Source: Ligustrum vulgare (taxonomy: Eukaryota > Streptophyta > Magnoliopsida > Lamiales > Oleaceae). Taken from it: 64,000 nt of DNA. A program made the translations under genes and the position numbers. This document shows positions 1 through 12,065 of this stretch, one piece after another. The stretch covers positions 53,324,592 to 53,388,591 of the forward strand of contig OY743182.1 in NCBI GenBank assembly GCA_963555705.1. The letters are read 5' to 3'. The notes under the pieces are model-generated. The model did not search any database, had not been told where the DNA came from, and was given only the letters and a program-made list of their open reading frames with translations. How positions within the stretch are numbered: position 1 is the first letter of the stretch; the number at the start of each line of letters is the position of its first letter.

Positions 1-84
1 TTAGGGGAGAGAAAACGAGTTTGTAATGTTTAAAGTTGAAAGAATGAGGAAAAATACTTAAACTGCCGAATTTGGTCACAGTAT

Positions 85-210
85 AACCACGCGATCGCCT
101 GGCTGAAGTGCCAGCGATCACGTGGTTCAAGGTTTAAAACTCTGTTCATTTTTAAACGCAAACTCGCGATCGCCATATCCTATTGTCACGCGATCGCGTA
201 GTTCCCATCT
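85..210. repeat. GCGATCGC palindrome cluster, element A internal 3' part
   Basis: There are at least three exact or near copies of the 8-bp palindrome GCGATCGC, arranged as pairs of longer complementary arms separated by short loops (for example CCACGCGATCGCCTGGC with its partner near 107-125). The rest of 1-526 is AT-rich and shows no coding signal. Confidence 0.65.
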
Positions 211-526
211 GTAATGAAATTTTTTTCCTATTTTTGATTTCCAAAATCATTTTTATCCCCCTAATCACTTCATGATCGATGCAATGATTTTCCAAACATT
301 AATTTCATGATCCAAACTAGTGTGTGTGAATTGGGATGACGATAAAAGTTTTGCCTAATGAAAACATGCAAAATCAAAAACATACCTAATATGCACCAAT
401 AGACTAATATGCAAAAATGTCCTTAACATGAAACATGCAAAACACGCAAACACATATCCTACCATGCATATATCTAAAATCTAGTAAATAAACAAATAAT
501 TAAAACATAGTAAATAAAAGGGAAGA

Positions 527-580
527 AAAGGTTGGGTTGCCTCCCAACAAGCGCTTCGTTTTAAGTCTAAAGCTCGACTT
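527..580 (-). other. Conserved block just after the gag-protease stop (element A)
   Basis: On the minus strand this holds AAGCGCTTGTTGGGAGGCAA, followed by a T-rich stretch. A similar block lies 30-70 bases after the gag-protease stop of element B, near 7472. The shared sequence in two diverged elements suggests selection on the RNA; its function is unknown to me. Confidence 0.5.
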
Positions 581-594
581 TTTGCACTTCTTTA

Positions 595-3081
595 TCACGG
601 AAGCTTGAATGATCCTCTTGAGCCCCTGCACAACTTGCAATTTCCTGCCTTGCATATCTCTATTCGTTTTCTCACTCTCTTGAATCCCAAAGCCTCACTT
701 TTAGCCAGTTGTTGAGGGATGTTAGGCTTTTCTTCCTTCTTGTCCCTCCATCCATCTTTAGCCTTTATGAACTCATGTTTTGTGCTTAGCTCCTCCTCAA
801 TATTAATACCCTGCTTGGTCTTTTCTTCTGGTTTCTGGACCACCCCCTCCACCTTGAAGCAGCTTTCATTTAGACCTTCAAGATCTTGCCTTGGCATGAT
901 GCTGAACGTGACTTGTTCCTTCTCGACCCTAAAGATGATTTCTCCCTTTTCAATGTCGATTAAGCATCTTCCAGTAGCTAGGAACGGCCTTCCAAGAATG
1001 AGGGGCATTTGGGCGTCCTCTTCCATGTCCAAAATCACAAAGTCGCCTGGGAAGAAAAATTTGTCTACTTTTACTATCACATTCTCAACAATCCCATATG
1101 GATATTGGATTGATCTGTTCGCCAGCTTCAGTGTGATATTGGTTGGTTTAGGCTCCCCCAAACCAAGTTTCCTGTACACAGACAAATGCATTAAATTAAC
1201 ACTGGCCCCTAGATCACACAAAACATTATCAAAACTGAAATTACTAATAATGCAAGGGATAGAGAAACTCCCTGGATCGGTCAATTTTTGTGGTAATTTC
1301 TTTTGAAGTATGGTGCTGCACTCCTCACTCGGTGCTACTATTTCATTATCAACCAATTTCCTTTTATTTGACAGCATCTCTTTCATGAATTTCAAGTAGA
1401 GCGGCATTTGAGCCAATGCTTCAGCAAAAGGAATATTAATGTGCAGTTTCTTGAATATTTCCAAAAATTTTCCAAACTGATGCTTTATCAATCTTTGTGG
1501 ATAAAGAACTGGAGGTACATATGCCTTGACTGGTGGTCGAACTCGGGTTTCTTCTTCAACTTTTTCATGAACTTCAGGAGTTGACCTCTGTTCTTCCTTA
1601 CTTTCCTGTTCTTCCACCACATCTTTCTTTTGGTTCTTCTGCTTCCCATATTCCTCTACAGTCACTTCAGATAGCTGAACCCCGCTGCTTGTTGTTATTG
1701 CGTTAACATGCTCACGAGGGTTCATTTCAGTATTGCTCGGTAACTGTCCTGGCTGCCTTGTGTAACTGCCGGCTGCCAGCTCTCCCATTTGTTTCTTCAA
1801 ATTTTTTATTTCAACAGCTTGATTCATTATCTCACCATTCTGACTCTTGACCAGCTGAATTAACTCTTCTATGTTCTCGGATATGTTTTTCTGAGATTGT
1901 TGTTGTTGCTGTTGCTGAAATCCAGGCGGCCACTGAACATTCTGATTGTTAGACCATGAAAAATTTGGGTGATTCTTCCATTCTGGGTTGTAAGTTTGTG
2001 AATAAGGACCACCCTGCTGCCTGTTTCCTACGAAGTTGACCTGTTCTGGGTTTGATTGATTTTGTTGAAGTGGGAAGAAATTTATCGCGTGATTTTCGAA
2101 ACAAAAATCACACAAAGTTGTATGAACTGAATTTACTGGCTGCACACCCATACTGTCGATTTTCTTCGTTAAAGCATCCAGCTTAGCATTTAATGATGTA
2201 ATCTCATTAACAGCAATTACTCCCCCAGACTTAGGTGTAGCTCTATCCGAGTACCACTTATAAATGTTCGCAGCCATCTTCTCAAAAATCTCAGATGCTT
2301 CTTCATATGTCATATCCATTACAGATCTTCCAGCTGCTGAGTCGGCGTACTTCTTGTTTTCATTTGTCAGCCCATTGTAGAATGTTTGAACTAGTATCCA
2401 ATTAGCGATTCCATGTGTAGGACACTGTCTGATGAGCTCGTTGAACCTTTCCCAAGCCTCAAAAATTGATTCCCCAGGCTGTTGAGTAAAGGACAGAATT
2501 TCACGCCTTAGCTTTGATATGCGGCCAGGTGGGAACAATTTATCTACAAATTTTTGGATCATAACTTAAAAAGTGGTGATTGTGTGTGGGGGCAAAGAGT
2601 AAAACCAGGCTTTTGCTTTGTCCGCCAAAGAGAATGAGAATAGCTTTAATTTCACGGCATCCTCTGAAACTCCATTCATGCGTTGCATATCACATAGTTC
2701 CAAAAATGTCCTAAGGTGCGCATGAGGATCTTCACATGGCAATCCATGGAAAACACATGAGTTTTGGATCAGTGAGATCAAAGAGGTTTTGATCTCAAAA
2801 TTGTTAGCTTGGATTGCAGGAGATACTATGCAGGTTCCAATGTTCCCCACAGGAGGAACCATGTAGTCTCTTAAAACTCGCCTCCCATGATTTTGTTGTT
2901 GTCCATTTACAGCTGCTGGCAGATTTTGTTGATTTCCCTGATTATCTTGAATTCTATCATCTGCCATGGCTAAGTCTGTTTGTTGATTCACTTCCAACTG
3001 TTGTCTACGCCTCTGTCGAAAAGTGCGTTCAATTTCTGTATCAAAAGGAAGCAAATCAAATGACTTAGTCCTACTTAACAT
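595..3081 (-). pseudogene. gag-protease of element A, broken by one in-frame stop
   Basis: This gag polyprotein with a retropepsin domain forms the particle and processes it. The frame runs 3081 to 595 but is cut by a TAA at 2566-2568; the parts before (171 aa) and after (655 aa from the next ATG) are in the same frame. The first part has the retroelement gag core (start motif DYMVPP, later KLKLFSFSLADKAKAWF). The second has PPGRISKLRREI and a Gln-rich stretch. Its retropepsin shows DLGASVNLM at the active site and LILGRPFLATG in the second lobe. DLGAS instead of DTGAS is normal for this lineage. No zinc knuckle is obvious. The frame ends after protease with no RT, so the element is probably non-autonomous or has lost pol. 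Confidence 0.85.
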
Positions 3082-3201
3082 AAATTAAAGAAAACAAAAA
3101 TTAAAAGCAAAAACTGAAAAATAATATAAAAATAAAAATAAGCAAAATAAAGTTCAAAGTAACATAAGAACTAATGGATATCGATATTAATATAAAAACA
3201 G

Positions 3202-3219
3202 TCCCCGGAAACGGCGCCA
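3202..3219 (-). other. Primer-binding site, tRNA-Asp type (element A)
   Basis: On the minus strand this reads TGGCGCCGTTTCCGGGGA, complementary to the acceptor end of plant tRNA-Asp apart from one base. It lies just inside the LTR, as expected for minus-strand DNA priming. Confidence 0.85.
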
Positions 3220-3225
3220 AAAACT

Positions 3226-4726
3226 TGTTCACCTGATATCTCGCGATGCGAGATATCCCCGCAAGTGTACGGGTCGTGAGAAGTAATAAAGTGGACCTAA
3301 GAGTCCGGATTATCGTCCCATGAGGACTGTTATTAAGTACCGAAATGTGTTAGTTCCTAACTCTATTTGAACGAGCGAATTTGTTTGAGATTGTTAACTA
3401 CAACTAAAGAAATAAAATTGCGAAATTGCTTTTATTTTTAAATACGATTGTAAAGTAGTTGGGAATCCCGATTTCACCTAGCCAATTATATTAACTCCAA
3501 TTTAAGTTTTATTTCCTAATTCTGCATTCGGTCGAATTCACTAATTTAAATTAAAATTCCTCTCTCGAGTTTAAATTAATTCTACCTAAATAAGTCAACC
3601 ATGTATCTCTACAGAGGGTCCGAATATTCCTTATCTAGATGCATAACACACAAGAATTCACACACGACCGCAATAATAACACGAGTATATCTCTATCCCT
3701 TGTTCAATTACTAGATTTATTACCACGTTCTAAATTATTAACTCACCTCTCGGATTATGGAAATAACTCAATAAATCATGAATTGGCGATCAAGCAATTC
3801 AAGCATTAAGAACAATAATAAATCAATACATGCAACAAAACATTAAAACAACGAATATGGCATTAGAATAATTAACTAGGCTACATCATTCATCCCAACA
3901 TAGAATTTAGTTACACATCATCAATAAATAACAAAAAAAATAAAAATTAACGTTCATTAAAGATAATATAAAGAATGGAAATTTTGCACCAAGTTTTGAT
4001 TCTTCAGTTATCTTCAATTCATGCGCCTTTGCAATGCTTGATTCTCCAAGAATTTGATGTTGAATTCTCTATTGTGACTCGTTCTATGGAGAGGCAAAGG
4101 TCCTATTTTCGTGCCTCTTATGTTGTATATATAGGTTTTGGAGAAACCTAGGTCAAGAAAGAGAGACTGCTGTTGAAAATCGCGAGAAAAAGCCCACAGT
4201 CGGCCCAGCCGGACAAGCACGCGATCGCGCAGGCTTATGGCCGGCGATTGCGTGGAAGACCCTTTTACTCTCGGGTTATATTTTCGCACCATCTCGCGAT
4301 CGCGTGGCACGTATCCAGCGATCGCGACTTCATCTTTCTTCCGGCTGTGCAAGTTAGTCCCTGACTTTTAATTGCACCTTCAGTCCTCAACTTTCAATTG
4401 TTGCAATTTAGTCCCCAAACTTTATCTTCTTCTCGGTTTGACCATTCAAGCTCTTAATTCATTCAATTAGGTCCTCCAACCTCTGATTTAGTCACTTTGG
4501 CACCAAGCATGTTTCCCGGTTGTTGTCACAAACTCCTCACTTGTCCAATTTAGCTCCAATCAACATCCAATCGTGTCATTTTTCCATTAATTGCTTCATT
4601 CTTCTTCAATTGAGACATTTTCTAAAAAGTAAACAAATAAACATAAATTAAATAACAAATATTCTCAAACGACAATAATTAATCCTAATTTAGACATACA
4701 AATAAGTGTATAAAATACGCTTCTCA
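3226..4726 (-). repeat. 5' LTR of element A (about 1.5 kb)
   Basis: It is bounded by TG at 3226 and CA at 4726, as LTRs are. The inner edge lies 6 bases from the primer-binding site. The outer edge abuts element B's LTR sequence. The base run CGAGC at 4727-4731 (CAAGC in B's other LTR) is the likely target-site copy. The partner LTR is outside the window, so the ends are inferred from the TG/CA termini and the junction with B. Confidence 0.8.
4216..4332. repeat. GCGATCGC hairpin cluster in the LTR of element A
   Basis: Two hairpin-like units are visible. One has arms CACGCGATCGC and GCGATTGCGTG. The other has TCGCGATCGCGTGG and CCAGCGATCGCGA. They lie near the outer end of the LTR, that is in its U3 part in element A's orientation. 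Confidence 0.7.
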
Positions 4727-5105
4727 CGAGCGTCTCTTGATTATCAACAAAGTAAGGAGAGATAGGTTGTTAGATCGTATCAATGACCATAACCAATTTA
4801 GAAAACGAGTAAAGGATTTTATTTTTGCATCCGTGATCAATTCCATGAATCAATACTGAGATTATACCTTGGGCTGGATATTTATTCAATTTGATATTTT
4901 CATCATTTAATTTTGTACTTGTTTATTTACAAATTGATTTTACATTCAAAATTCAAAATCCCCCTTGTTTTTAATTCATAGTTTTAATTTTTTCGAAGAA
5001 TTAAATCTAACTAATTCTTTTAGATTCGACATTGCTCACCAGTATTGCAATTTATTTTTATGAGAGCCAGAAAATATTATTATTTGTTGGATTCGACACC
5101 CATCA
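4727..5105 (+). repeat. 5' LTR of element B, truncated by element A
   Basis: It is directly repeated at 11686-12065. It ends in CCCATCA, followed by the primer-binding site. The missing start of this LTR should lie beyond the other end of element A, left of the window. Confidence 0.88.
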
Positions 5106-5111
5106 AATTTT

Positions 5112-5128
5112 TGGCGCTGTTGCCGGGG
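5112..5128 (+). other. Primer-binding site, tRNA-Asp type (element B)
   Basis: TGGCGCTGTTGCCGGGG differs by one base from the complement of the plant tRNA-Asp 3' end and lies 6 bases after the LTR. Confidence 0.85.
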
Positions 5129-5240
5129 GTTGGTGTTAAATAGATTTAATTTCTTTTTAGTTTATTTTTATTTATTTATTTATATTTATTTTAAGCTCAA
5201 TTGATTCATCATTCAGTGATTTTGAGATAGACAGAAAAAA

Positions 5241-7437
5241 ATGGCCAATGAGGAAAGAACTTAAAGGGAATTGGCTGCACCAAATGAAAATCAACAGCCA
5301 CTTTGCATTCAGTATCCGATCTTAGATGTGGGATTTGAATTGAAATCTGGACTGGTCCATTTGCTACCCAAATTCTATGGTCTTGAGAATGAAGACCCCC
5401 ACAAACATCTGAAGGAATTCCACATGGTGTGTTCGAGTATGAAACCACAATGAGTAACTGAAGAACAAATCAAGCTGCGGGCTTTTCCATTCTCATTAGC
5501 TGACAATGCAAAAGATTGGCTGTTCTATCTACCACCAGGTTTTGTAGCTACGTGGACAGGGATGGTCATATTATTTCTTGATAAATTTTTCCCAGCTTCA
5601 AGAGCTGCAAATATCAGGAGAGAAATTTGTGGAATCAAATAGAGTGATACTGAAACACTTCACGAATATTGGGAAAGATTTAAGAAGCTATGTGCAAGTT
5701 GTCCTCAGCACGGGATTTCAGAAAAATTACTCATTCAATACTTCTATGAGGGATTGTTACCAATGGAGAGGAAGATGATGGATGCAGCTAGCGGAGGAGC
5801 TATAGTGAATAAAACCCCAATTGTCGCTAGGGATTTGATTTCAATCATGGCTGCTAACACATAGCAGTTTGGATTCAGACAAGACACTCCTGTAAAAAGG
5901 GTGAATGAGGTAAATGTATCTTCTCTTGAAAATAAAATAGCAAATCTAACCTCTCTTGTTCAACAAATGGCTGTAGGAAATATGCAACAGGTTAAAGCTT
6001 GTGGAATTTGTGCTGCTACTGCTCATCCAATTGATAAGTGTCCTACTCTTCAAGAAGATTCTTTTGAACAGGCTAATGCAGTTGGAAGATTTCTAGGCCC
6101 ACCTCAAGCGAATTAGTTACTTATTCAAATACTTATAACCCAGGATGGAGGGATCATCCCAACTTTAGTTATCAGACCAGGCCACAATTCCACCCTAGAC
6201 AACTTACTCCTCAACCACAGCAACCTTGTTCAAGTTCAGGTATGTCTCTAGAAGAAATTGTTAAATCACTTACAATTAATACACAACAATTTAAACAGGA
6301 GAGGAGGACGGGCATTAAGAACTTGGAGAATCAAGTGAGTCAATTGGCATCAGCTGTGAGTAGATTGGAATCCCAAGGTAAATTGCCTTCCCAAACTATT
6401 GTCAACCCAAAACAAAATGTTAGTGCAATTACCTTGAGAAGTGGAAAGGAATTGAAAGAATCTAGCAAGATGAAGTAAGGCAATTCAGGGGAAGAATATG
6501 AAAAGGAAGTTATTCCACAACATCAATCTAATAAGTCTGAAAGCCTCAATAGAGAACCATCGAAATTTTATGTGACAACCCCTCCGTTCCCTACAAAATT
6601 GATTAGATCCAAGAAGGAGGAAGACGAGAAGGAAATCTTGAAACTTTTCGCAAAATTGAGGTAAATATTCTCTTACTTGATGCAATTAAACAAGTACCTC
6701 GTTATGCTAAGTTTCTCAAGGAGTTGTGCACCAACAAGAGGAAATTGAAAGACAATGAAAAAGTATGTATGGGAGAAAATGTTTCGGCTGTTCTCCAAAA
6801 GAAACTGCTTCCAAAATGTAAGGACCCAGGTATGTTCACTATCCCTTGTAAAATAGGTAAAGTAAGGATTGAGAAAGCAATGTTAGATCTAGGAGCTTCA
6901 ATAAATATCATGCCCCTGTCTGTTTATTCGTCTTTGAATGTTGGTCCATTAAAAGAAACGGGTGTGATTTTGCAACTTTCCGATAGGTCTAATGTTTATC
7001 CCGAAGGAGTTTTAGAAGATGTTTTATTACAAGTAAATGATTTGGCTTTTCCTGCTGATTTTTATGTACTTAATATGGATGAAAATTCTTCTTCTAATTC
7101 TACACCAATTCTTCTAGGAAGGCCATTTATGAAAACATCTAGGACAAAAATTGATGTGTATGATGGTACACTCACGATGGAATTTGATGGTGAAATTATT
7201 AAGTTCAATATTTATGATGCCATAAATTGTCCTAATGGTGCTAATTCTGTCAATTTTATTGATGTTGTTGATTGTTTAGAACAGAAAATTTTCAAAGGTA
7301 GTGGAAAAGGTGGCTTGAGAATTGCCAATGGTAAGCATCACACAGCAGATGATCAAGAATATAAACATTTCAATGAAGGTCACCAAGTGGAGAATGTGAC
7401 AAAATTGAGCGTTGGGAATCCAATTGATCATGGTTGA
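5241..7437 (+). pseudogene. gag-protease of element B, several stops and frameshifts
   Basis: Reading starts at the ATG at 5241. Much of it stays in one frame but is cut by stops (for example after residues CSSMKPQ near 5453, and near 5640 and 5862). A gag core is recognisable from FYGLENEDPHKHL and FPFSLADNAKDWLF. A long intact piece, 6724-7437 (237 aa), holds the retropepsin with active site DLGASINIM (Asp codon 6886-6888) and second-lobe motif ILLGRPFMKT. It is related to element A but clearly diverged. The capsid is unlikely to be functional. Confidence 0.82.
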
Positions 7438-10400
7438 AGAAAGAAAAAAAGTGTCTAGCCAAAGACGTAAAAGAAAGGCGCTTCCGGGGGCAACCCGAGT
7501 TTTTCTTTAGTTTTAGCAATAAATTTTATTTTTGTTTTCATTTTTCACTATTATTTATTTTAAGATCCCTATAATTTTTGAAGTGAAATTGACCTTGTTT
7601 TAATTTTTGGGCAGATATGAATCTTCATTAGGACGTGGGCACGCTCTATGAAGAAAACAATGGATTGAAAGAATCTTGGAGCCCACGTCTTACCCAAAGA
7701 GCATCTCGGGTTACAAGTTCTTCGTTCAAAACTTGGAATAAGGCGTGCCCAGGCCTTACCTAAAGTACATCTCGGATTTCAAACAAAGCTAAAAAAAAAA
7801 AAATTTAAATCAGACACAACCCTTACTGCTCTCTCTCCTTCCCAACACCAATCCACTTCCTCTCTCCCTCATCTTCTCCAGCCTCAATCTCCATCTTCCA
7901 CCATCATCTTCATCAACAAACTGCAGCCTCCACCACCACTCTCCTCTCTTACTATCTTCTACTGCTATAACAGCTTCAAACGCTGCTCTTCTCACAGACT
8001 CCGCCACGCACTCAGATTCCAACCACGCAGCCCTCACATTCAAATCACAGAAGCCGCAACCTTTATAAAAATTTTACTGCAGCCCCTCATCAACCATAGA
8101 AAGCATACCCCTTTTTCCCTCAACTACCATCGGTTTTGCATCATGGACAGGGAGAAACAACCCAAAGTAGTCGAGCCCCATTAAACAAACCAGATCAACT
8201 CCGGAAGATGTTGATTCACCTGCGCGCAAATGAGAATCAAGCAACTTTAGGGGAGTCCTCTAATTTTTGTAATTTTTTTTTTTTTTTACAATTTATAATT
8301 TTATTACATTGAGGACAATGTATGGATTAAGTGTGGGGGAGGGTTTTGATGTGCTTTGCTTGGTTTGTGATATTTGATTCATTTTAGTTGCGTGAAATTT
8401 GATTCATTTTAGTTGCACTTCAATTTTCATTATAATCCTTGTTTGCCTTATTTTTCAAAGAAATTTTTTGAAAATTCTCTTCTTAAGTTTGGATTTTAGC
8501 ATCGCTTATCCCTTTATGATCTGAATTATTGTACATTATTGAGATGAGTTGAGGCACAGTGGGGGAATGGCATGAGTAGTTGAATTTTAGTTTATTGCAC
8601 TAGATTGATTGCTCTTGATGGTGAATTGAATGAAGGGTGATTTGATGCATATTATCCTCGTTTTGTGAGCTTTTGAGCCTCTTGAGCACTTACATATAAT
8701 ATTACACCATGCTCTATCCCTTGATTGTGTGATTGTCAAGTGTAGTTGATTTCTTCTAGAACTTGCTCTGTTATACATGTTGAGATACCTCTTGGTAATT
8801 GAATGCACTAAATAAGTAAGGGCACTTAGGTGAAGCCAAATTTAGCTTTCTTAAAATGCTACCTTGAAATATACCCATAGAAAGCTCTTTTGAGCCATAG
8901 CATTTTTGTTGAAAATTAACCACAATACAAGCCATGAGAAATCCTATTATTTTCTAATCTTCCATTCTTTTGGACCATGAATAGAAGGAATATATAGGCT
9001 TATTCACATGAGCTTCAATTTATTTTGGTTGAGATTGAAAGATATTGAGAATCAAAGACCTATGATATAAGTCGCCTCATTCTTTTGAGAAGTAGTAATG
9101 TGAAAGAAATGTTGGTGATAAAGTGGTCGAGTTGCAATCTATACTTAATTGAGTCAAACCAAAGTTGATGTGTTGTAACACCATCCTGATTAACCTAACT
9201 CCACTCTTTTTAGCATTAATCTTTGGTCACTAAATTTTGAGTTTGAAACTAGGACCGAGCAATGACCTATATCTTATAAATGGATGGGAACGACACATAT
9301 AAACCGTAATTTGTGAGTTTTTGAGCCTAAGAGCTGCTTTTATATTTATATTAAGCTCTTATTCTTTGATGTGTGTCCTGCACGGTTAGTTTGTTCTTGG
9401 ATGTACTCTCTTGTGCATGCCGTTGTAGTTTTTTGACTCAAGTGCAAAATATAGTAAAGGCATTAGGTGAAACCCAATTTGACTTTCTAAAATGGCCTAC
9501 CATGATACATGTACCAATAGAAGCCTCTTTGAGCTTTACCTTGTCTTTGGAATTTTGTTGCCATGCTACAAGTCATGGATTTCCGTTCTTTCAAGCTACC
9601 TCTATCTTGAACCCATAAGAGAGGAATTTTACAAGCTTGTATTGATTGAGAAGTATGAGTCAGACTAAGCTTCAGAAAAATGGGTGCTTTCACTTTGTGC
9701 TAATCAAGGATTAAGTGATAATGGGGTCAAAAAATAAATAAATTCAAGTTGTTTAAAAAAAAACCCCTGTGAAAAGAATAAACCCCCAATTGCATAACAA
9801 GAATCAATGGCTGAATCGATTGGATACTAGGAAATTGCGGAAAATTACATTGAAAGGTGGAGGAAGAGGTTTTCATTTTGAATCAAATCAGCTTGTGAAC
9901 TTTCCTCTCAACTTAGCCTAAATATTTTCCTTTTATCCCACCTGACCCGAAGCCCCGTTACAACCAAGTAAAGACCTTTACTTTCCACTTGTGTTATTGT
10001 TAGCTCCGGTCATGACATCTGAGCAGTATGTGGCAATAAATTCTCCATGCAGTGAGTTGAGTAAAAATTCTCACCCACATACACTTTGTGGGAAGAGAGA
10101 AATACCTTGTGAGGGTGTTAACTCCCATTACATATGCTTATGAGTGGTTTGAATTGCTTGGTCTATATTTCGTGCCTTCAAGTTGATTGAAACTAACACC
10201 CATGTTGTAATTCATTGATAGATGTTGAGGGCATACTCACGAGAGGTGAAAGGATATAAACTAAACTGGGTTATGGAGTGATTTGATTGAAGTACATGAA
10301 TTTTAAGTGAGCTCTTGTGAAGAAGTTTGTATAATTCCTTTGATGAAAATAGCCAAAAATATGTCATTTTTGTCCCACCTTACCCAAGCCCCATTACAAC

Positions 10401-10728
10401 CGGTGTTAAGACCCTCACTTTACATTCAAAACCATCGGTGGCTCCAATGTAATATATTAGCAAGCCTATGGTAAGAATTTTCTATGCTTTGACTTGAGAG
10501 TACATATATACCTTACACCTTAAACACTTTGAGCGTATTGTGTGAATCTAAGGTGAGGTGTTAAATCCCACCACATGTGGATTTTGAAAAAATTGTTGCA
10601 GTGACTAGCCTCGTGTTGGATTGTGGATGAATAGGTGGAGGTAGATGAATGAATGATGATGAAAACCAATTCATTAATTTGATCTGGTTTATGCTTGAGG
10701 ACAAGCATTGTCTAAGTGTGGGGGGATT
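7438..10728 (+). other. Non-coding 3' internal region of element B
   Basis: No credible gene. It starts with the conserved block GGCGCTTCCGGGGGCAACCC at 7477-7496. It then has a CT-rich stretch (7800-8040) and a first purine-rich tract (AGTGTGGGGGAGGG, near 8330). Two diverged internal duplications follow: about 8820-8950 resembles 9455-9580 (shared GGTGAARCC and CTTTGAGC words), and about 9935-10130 resembles 10370-10570 (shared CCCATTACAACC-like words). It ends with the polypurine tract GTGTGGGGGGAT, just before the 3' LTR. Confidence 0.7.
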
Positions 10729-12065
10729 TGATAGAGTGCATAATCGTTGTTTAATTCGTGATATTTTCTCTTAATTTAATGGTGTTAATTGTTTAATTTG
10801 TGGATATTAATTATATTTTATGATTTGTGGATTAGGTGGAGGACTTTGATCAAATTGAACTCAATGTCATGTATGAAGAAAAGTCAGCATTATTTGTAAA
10901 TGACCCAGCCATGTTTTGGAGAAAAAGTAGTCTTTTTTGTTGTTGGACCCCCTCTAGGGCCAATTAATTGTGGGGATTAGATTGTTATTATTTGGACAAT
11001 TGAATGGAAACAGGGTAGCATTTAATTTGGAGAAAAAGAAACCTACCTTCCGAGGGGACTGCTTGGATGTTGGGCTGGGCAATTTTTAGGAGCCCAATAG
11101 TCACTTGGAGAAGAATAAAAAGACTCGGCAGCAACATTGACAAAAGGGGAAGGAGGGGGCGCTGCTGGAGACATTTTCCTCTCTCGAGACACAAGGGACG
11201 TTTCTTTTATTTGATTATTATTATTATTATTCCTTTTTAGTTTTTATTTTTCTAAATGTTAATGAGTAGCTAAATTTATTATTCCAGTTCAAGGATATTC
11301 GAAGTATTGATTTACCAAGAATTGTGAGATCTAATTAATTTAATTGTTCTTTTATTCGTTTTCTATTTATAAATTTTTTGTTTGCATTGAAATTTTTGTT
11401 TTGATTGATTAATTCAAAGTGCACGTTAATTTAATTTTCAAAATGATACTTAGTTAGGAATCTAAATCCATAATTGTTTAGGTTTTCTAATACAAGTGGC
11501 AAATAACATAGTTGATTATAGACTGATTTTTGACTCATGTTATGAAGATATATAACCTAGCTTAAATGAATCACACGTGTGAATTTGTTGGTTAGAATTG
11601 ATCGTCTCTCTAGAAATTAATGCTATTGGTAAATTAAATCCTACGATCGTATCTAGGGTTGTTTATTGATTAGGGAAATAATTAACAAGCGTCTCTTGAT
11701 TATCAATAAAGTAAGGAGAGATTGGTTGTTAGATCGTATCAATGACCATAACCAATTTAGAAAGCGAGTAAAGGATTTTATTTTTGCATCCGTGATCAAT
11801 TCCATGAATCAATATTGAGATTATAGCTTGGGTTGGATATTTATTCAATTTGATATTTTCACCATTTAATTTTGTACTTGTTTATTTACAAATTGATTTT
11901 ACATTCAAAATTCAAAATCCCCCCTTGTTTTTAATTCATAGTTTTTATTTTTTCAAAGAATTAAATCTAACCAATCCCTGTAGATTCGACATTGCTCACC
12001 ACTATTGCAATTTATTTTTATGAGAGCCAGAAAATATTATTATTTGTTGGATTCGACACCCATCA
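10729..12065 (+). repeat. 3' LTR of element B (1337 bp)
   Basis: It begins TGATAGAGTGCA directly after the polypurine tract (10716-10728) and ends CACCCATCA at 12065. The last 380 bases repeat the remaining 5' LTR. The five bases after it, GTCAC, are the expected target-site copy; the other copy would be left of the window. Confidence 0.88.

Larger units (their letters stand above)
1..4726 (-). mobile_element. Element A: Athila-like Ty3/gypsy retrotransposon, 5' half (3' end lies outside the window)
   Basis: The element reads right to left: 5' LTR (3226-4726), a primer-binding site matching the 3' end of plant tRNA-Asp (3202-3219), then a gag-protease reading frame (3081-595) and non-coding DNA to position 1. 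tRNA-Asp priming and a DLGAS protease motif are typical of the Athila lineage. No reverse transcriptase or integrase is visible before the window ends. The LTR ends at 4726 exactly where the 5' LTR of element B begins, so A inserted into B. Nothing can be said about the distal LTR. Confidence 0.85.
4727..12065 (+). mobile_element. Element B: Athila-like gag-only Ty3/gypsy retrotransposon
   Basis: Order: truncated 5' LTR (4727-5105), tRNA-Asp-type primer-binding site (5112-5128), broken gag-protease (5241-7437), about 3.3 kb of non-coding DNA, polypurine tract, and 3' LTR (10729-12065). The 379 bases left of the 5' LTR match the end of the 3' LTR (11686-12065) with about 4% differences by eye. 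The rest of the 5' LTR was displaced by the insertion of element A. No RT, RNase H or integrase is visible, so this is a non-autonomous, gag-only member. Confidence 0.85.

Noticed and set aside
85..210. Cyanobacterial or organellar DNA, because GCGATCGC is the highly iterated palindrome HIP1 of cyanobacteria
   Set aside because: The words are inside a plant Athila-like retrotransposon with its own LTR, primer-binding site and gag, and no bacterial genes surround them.
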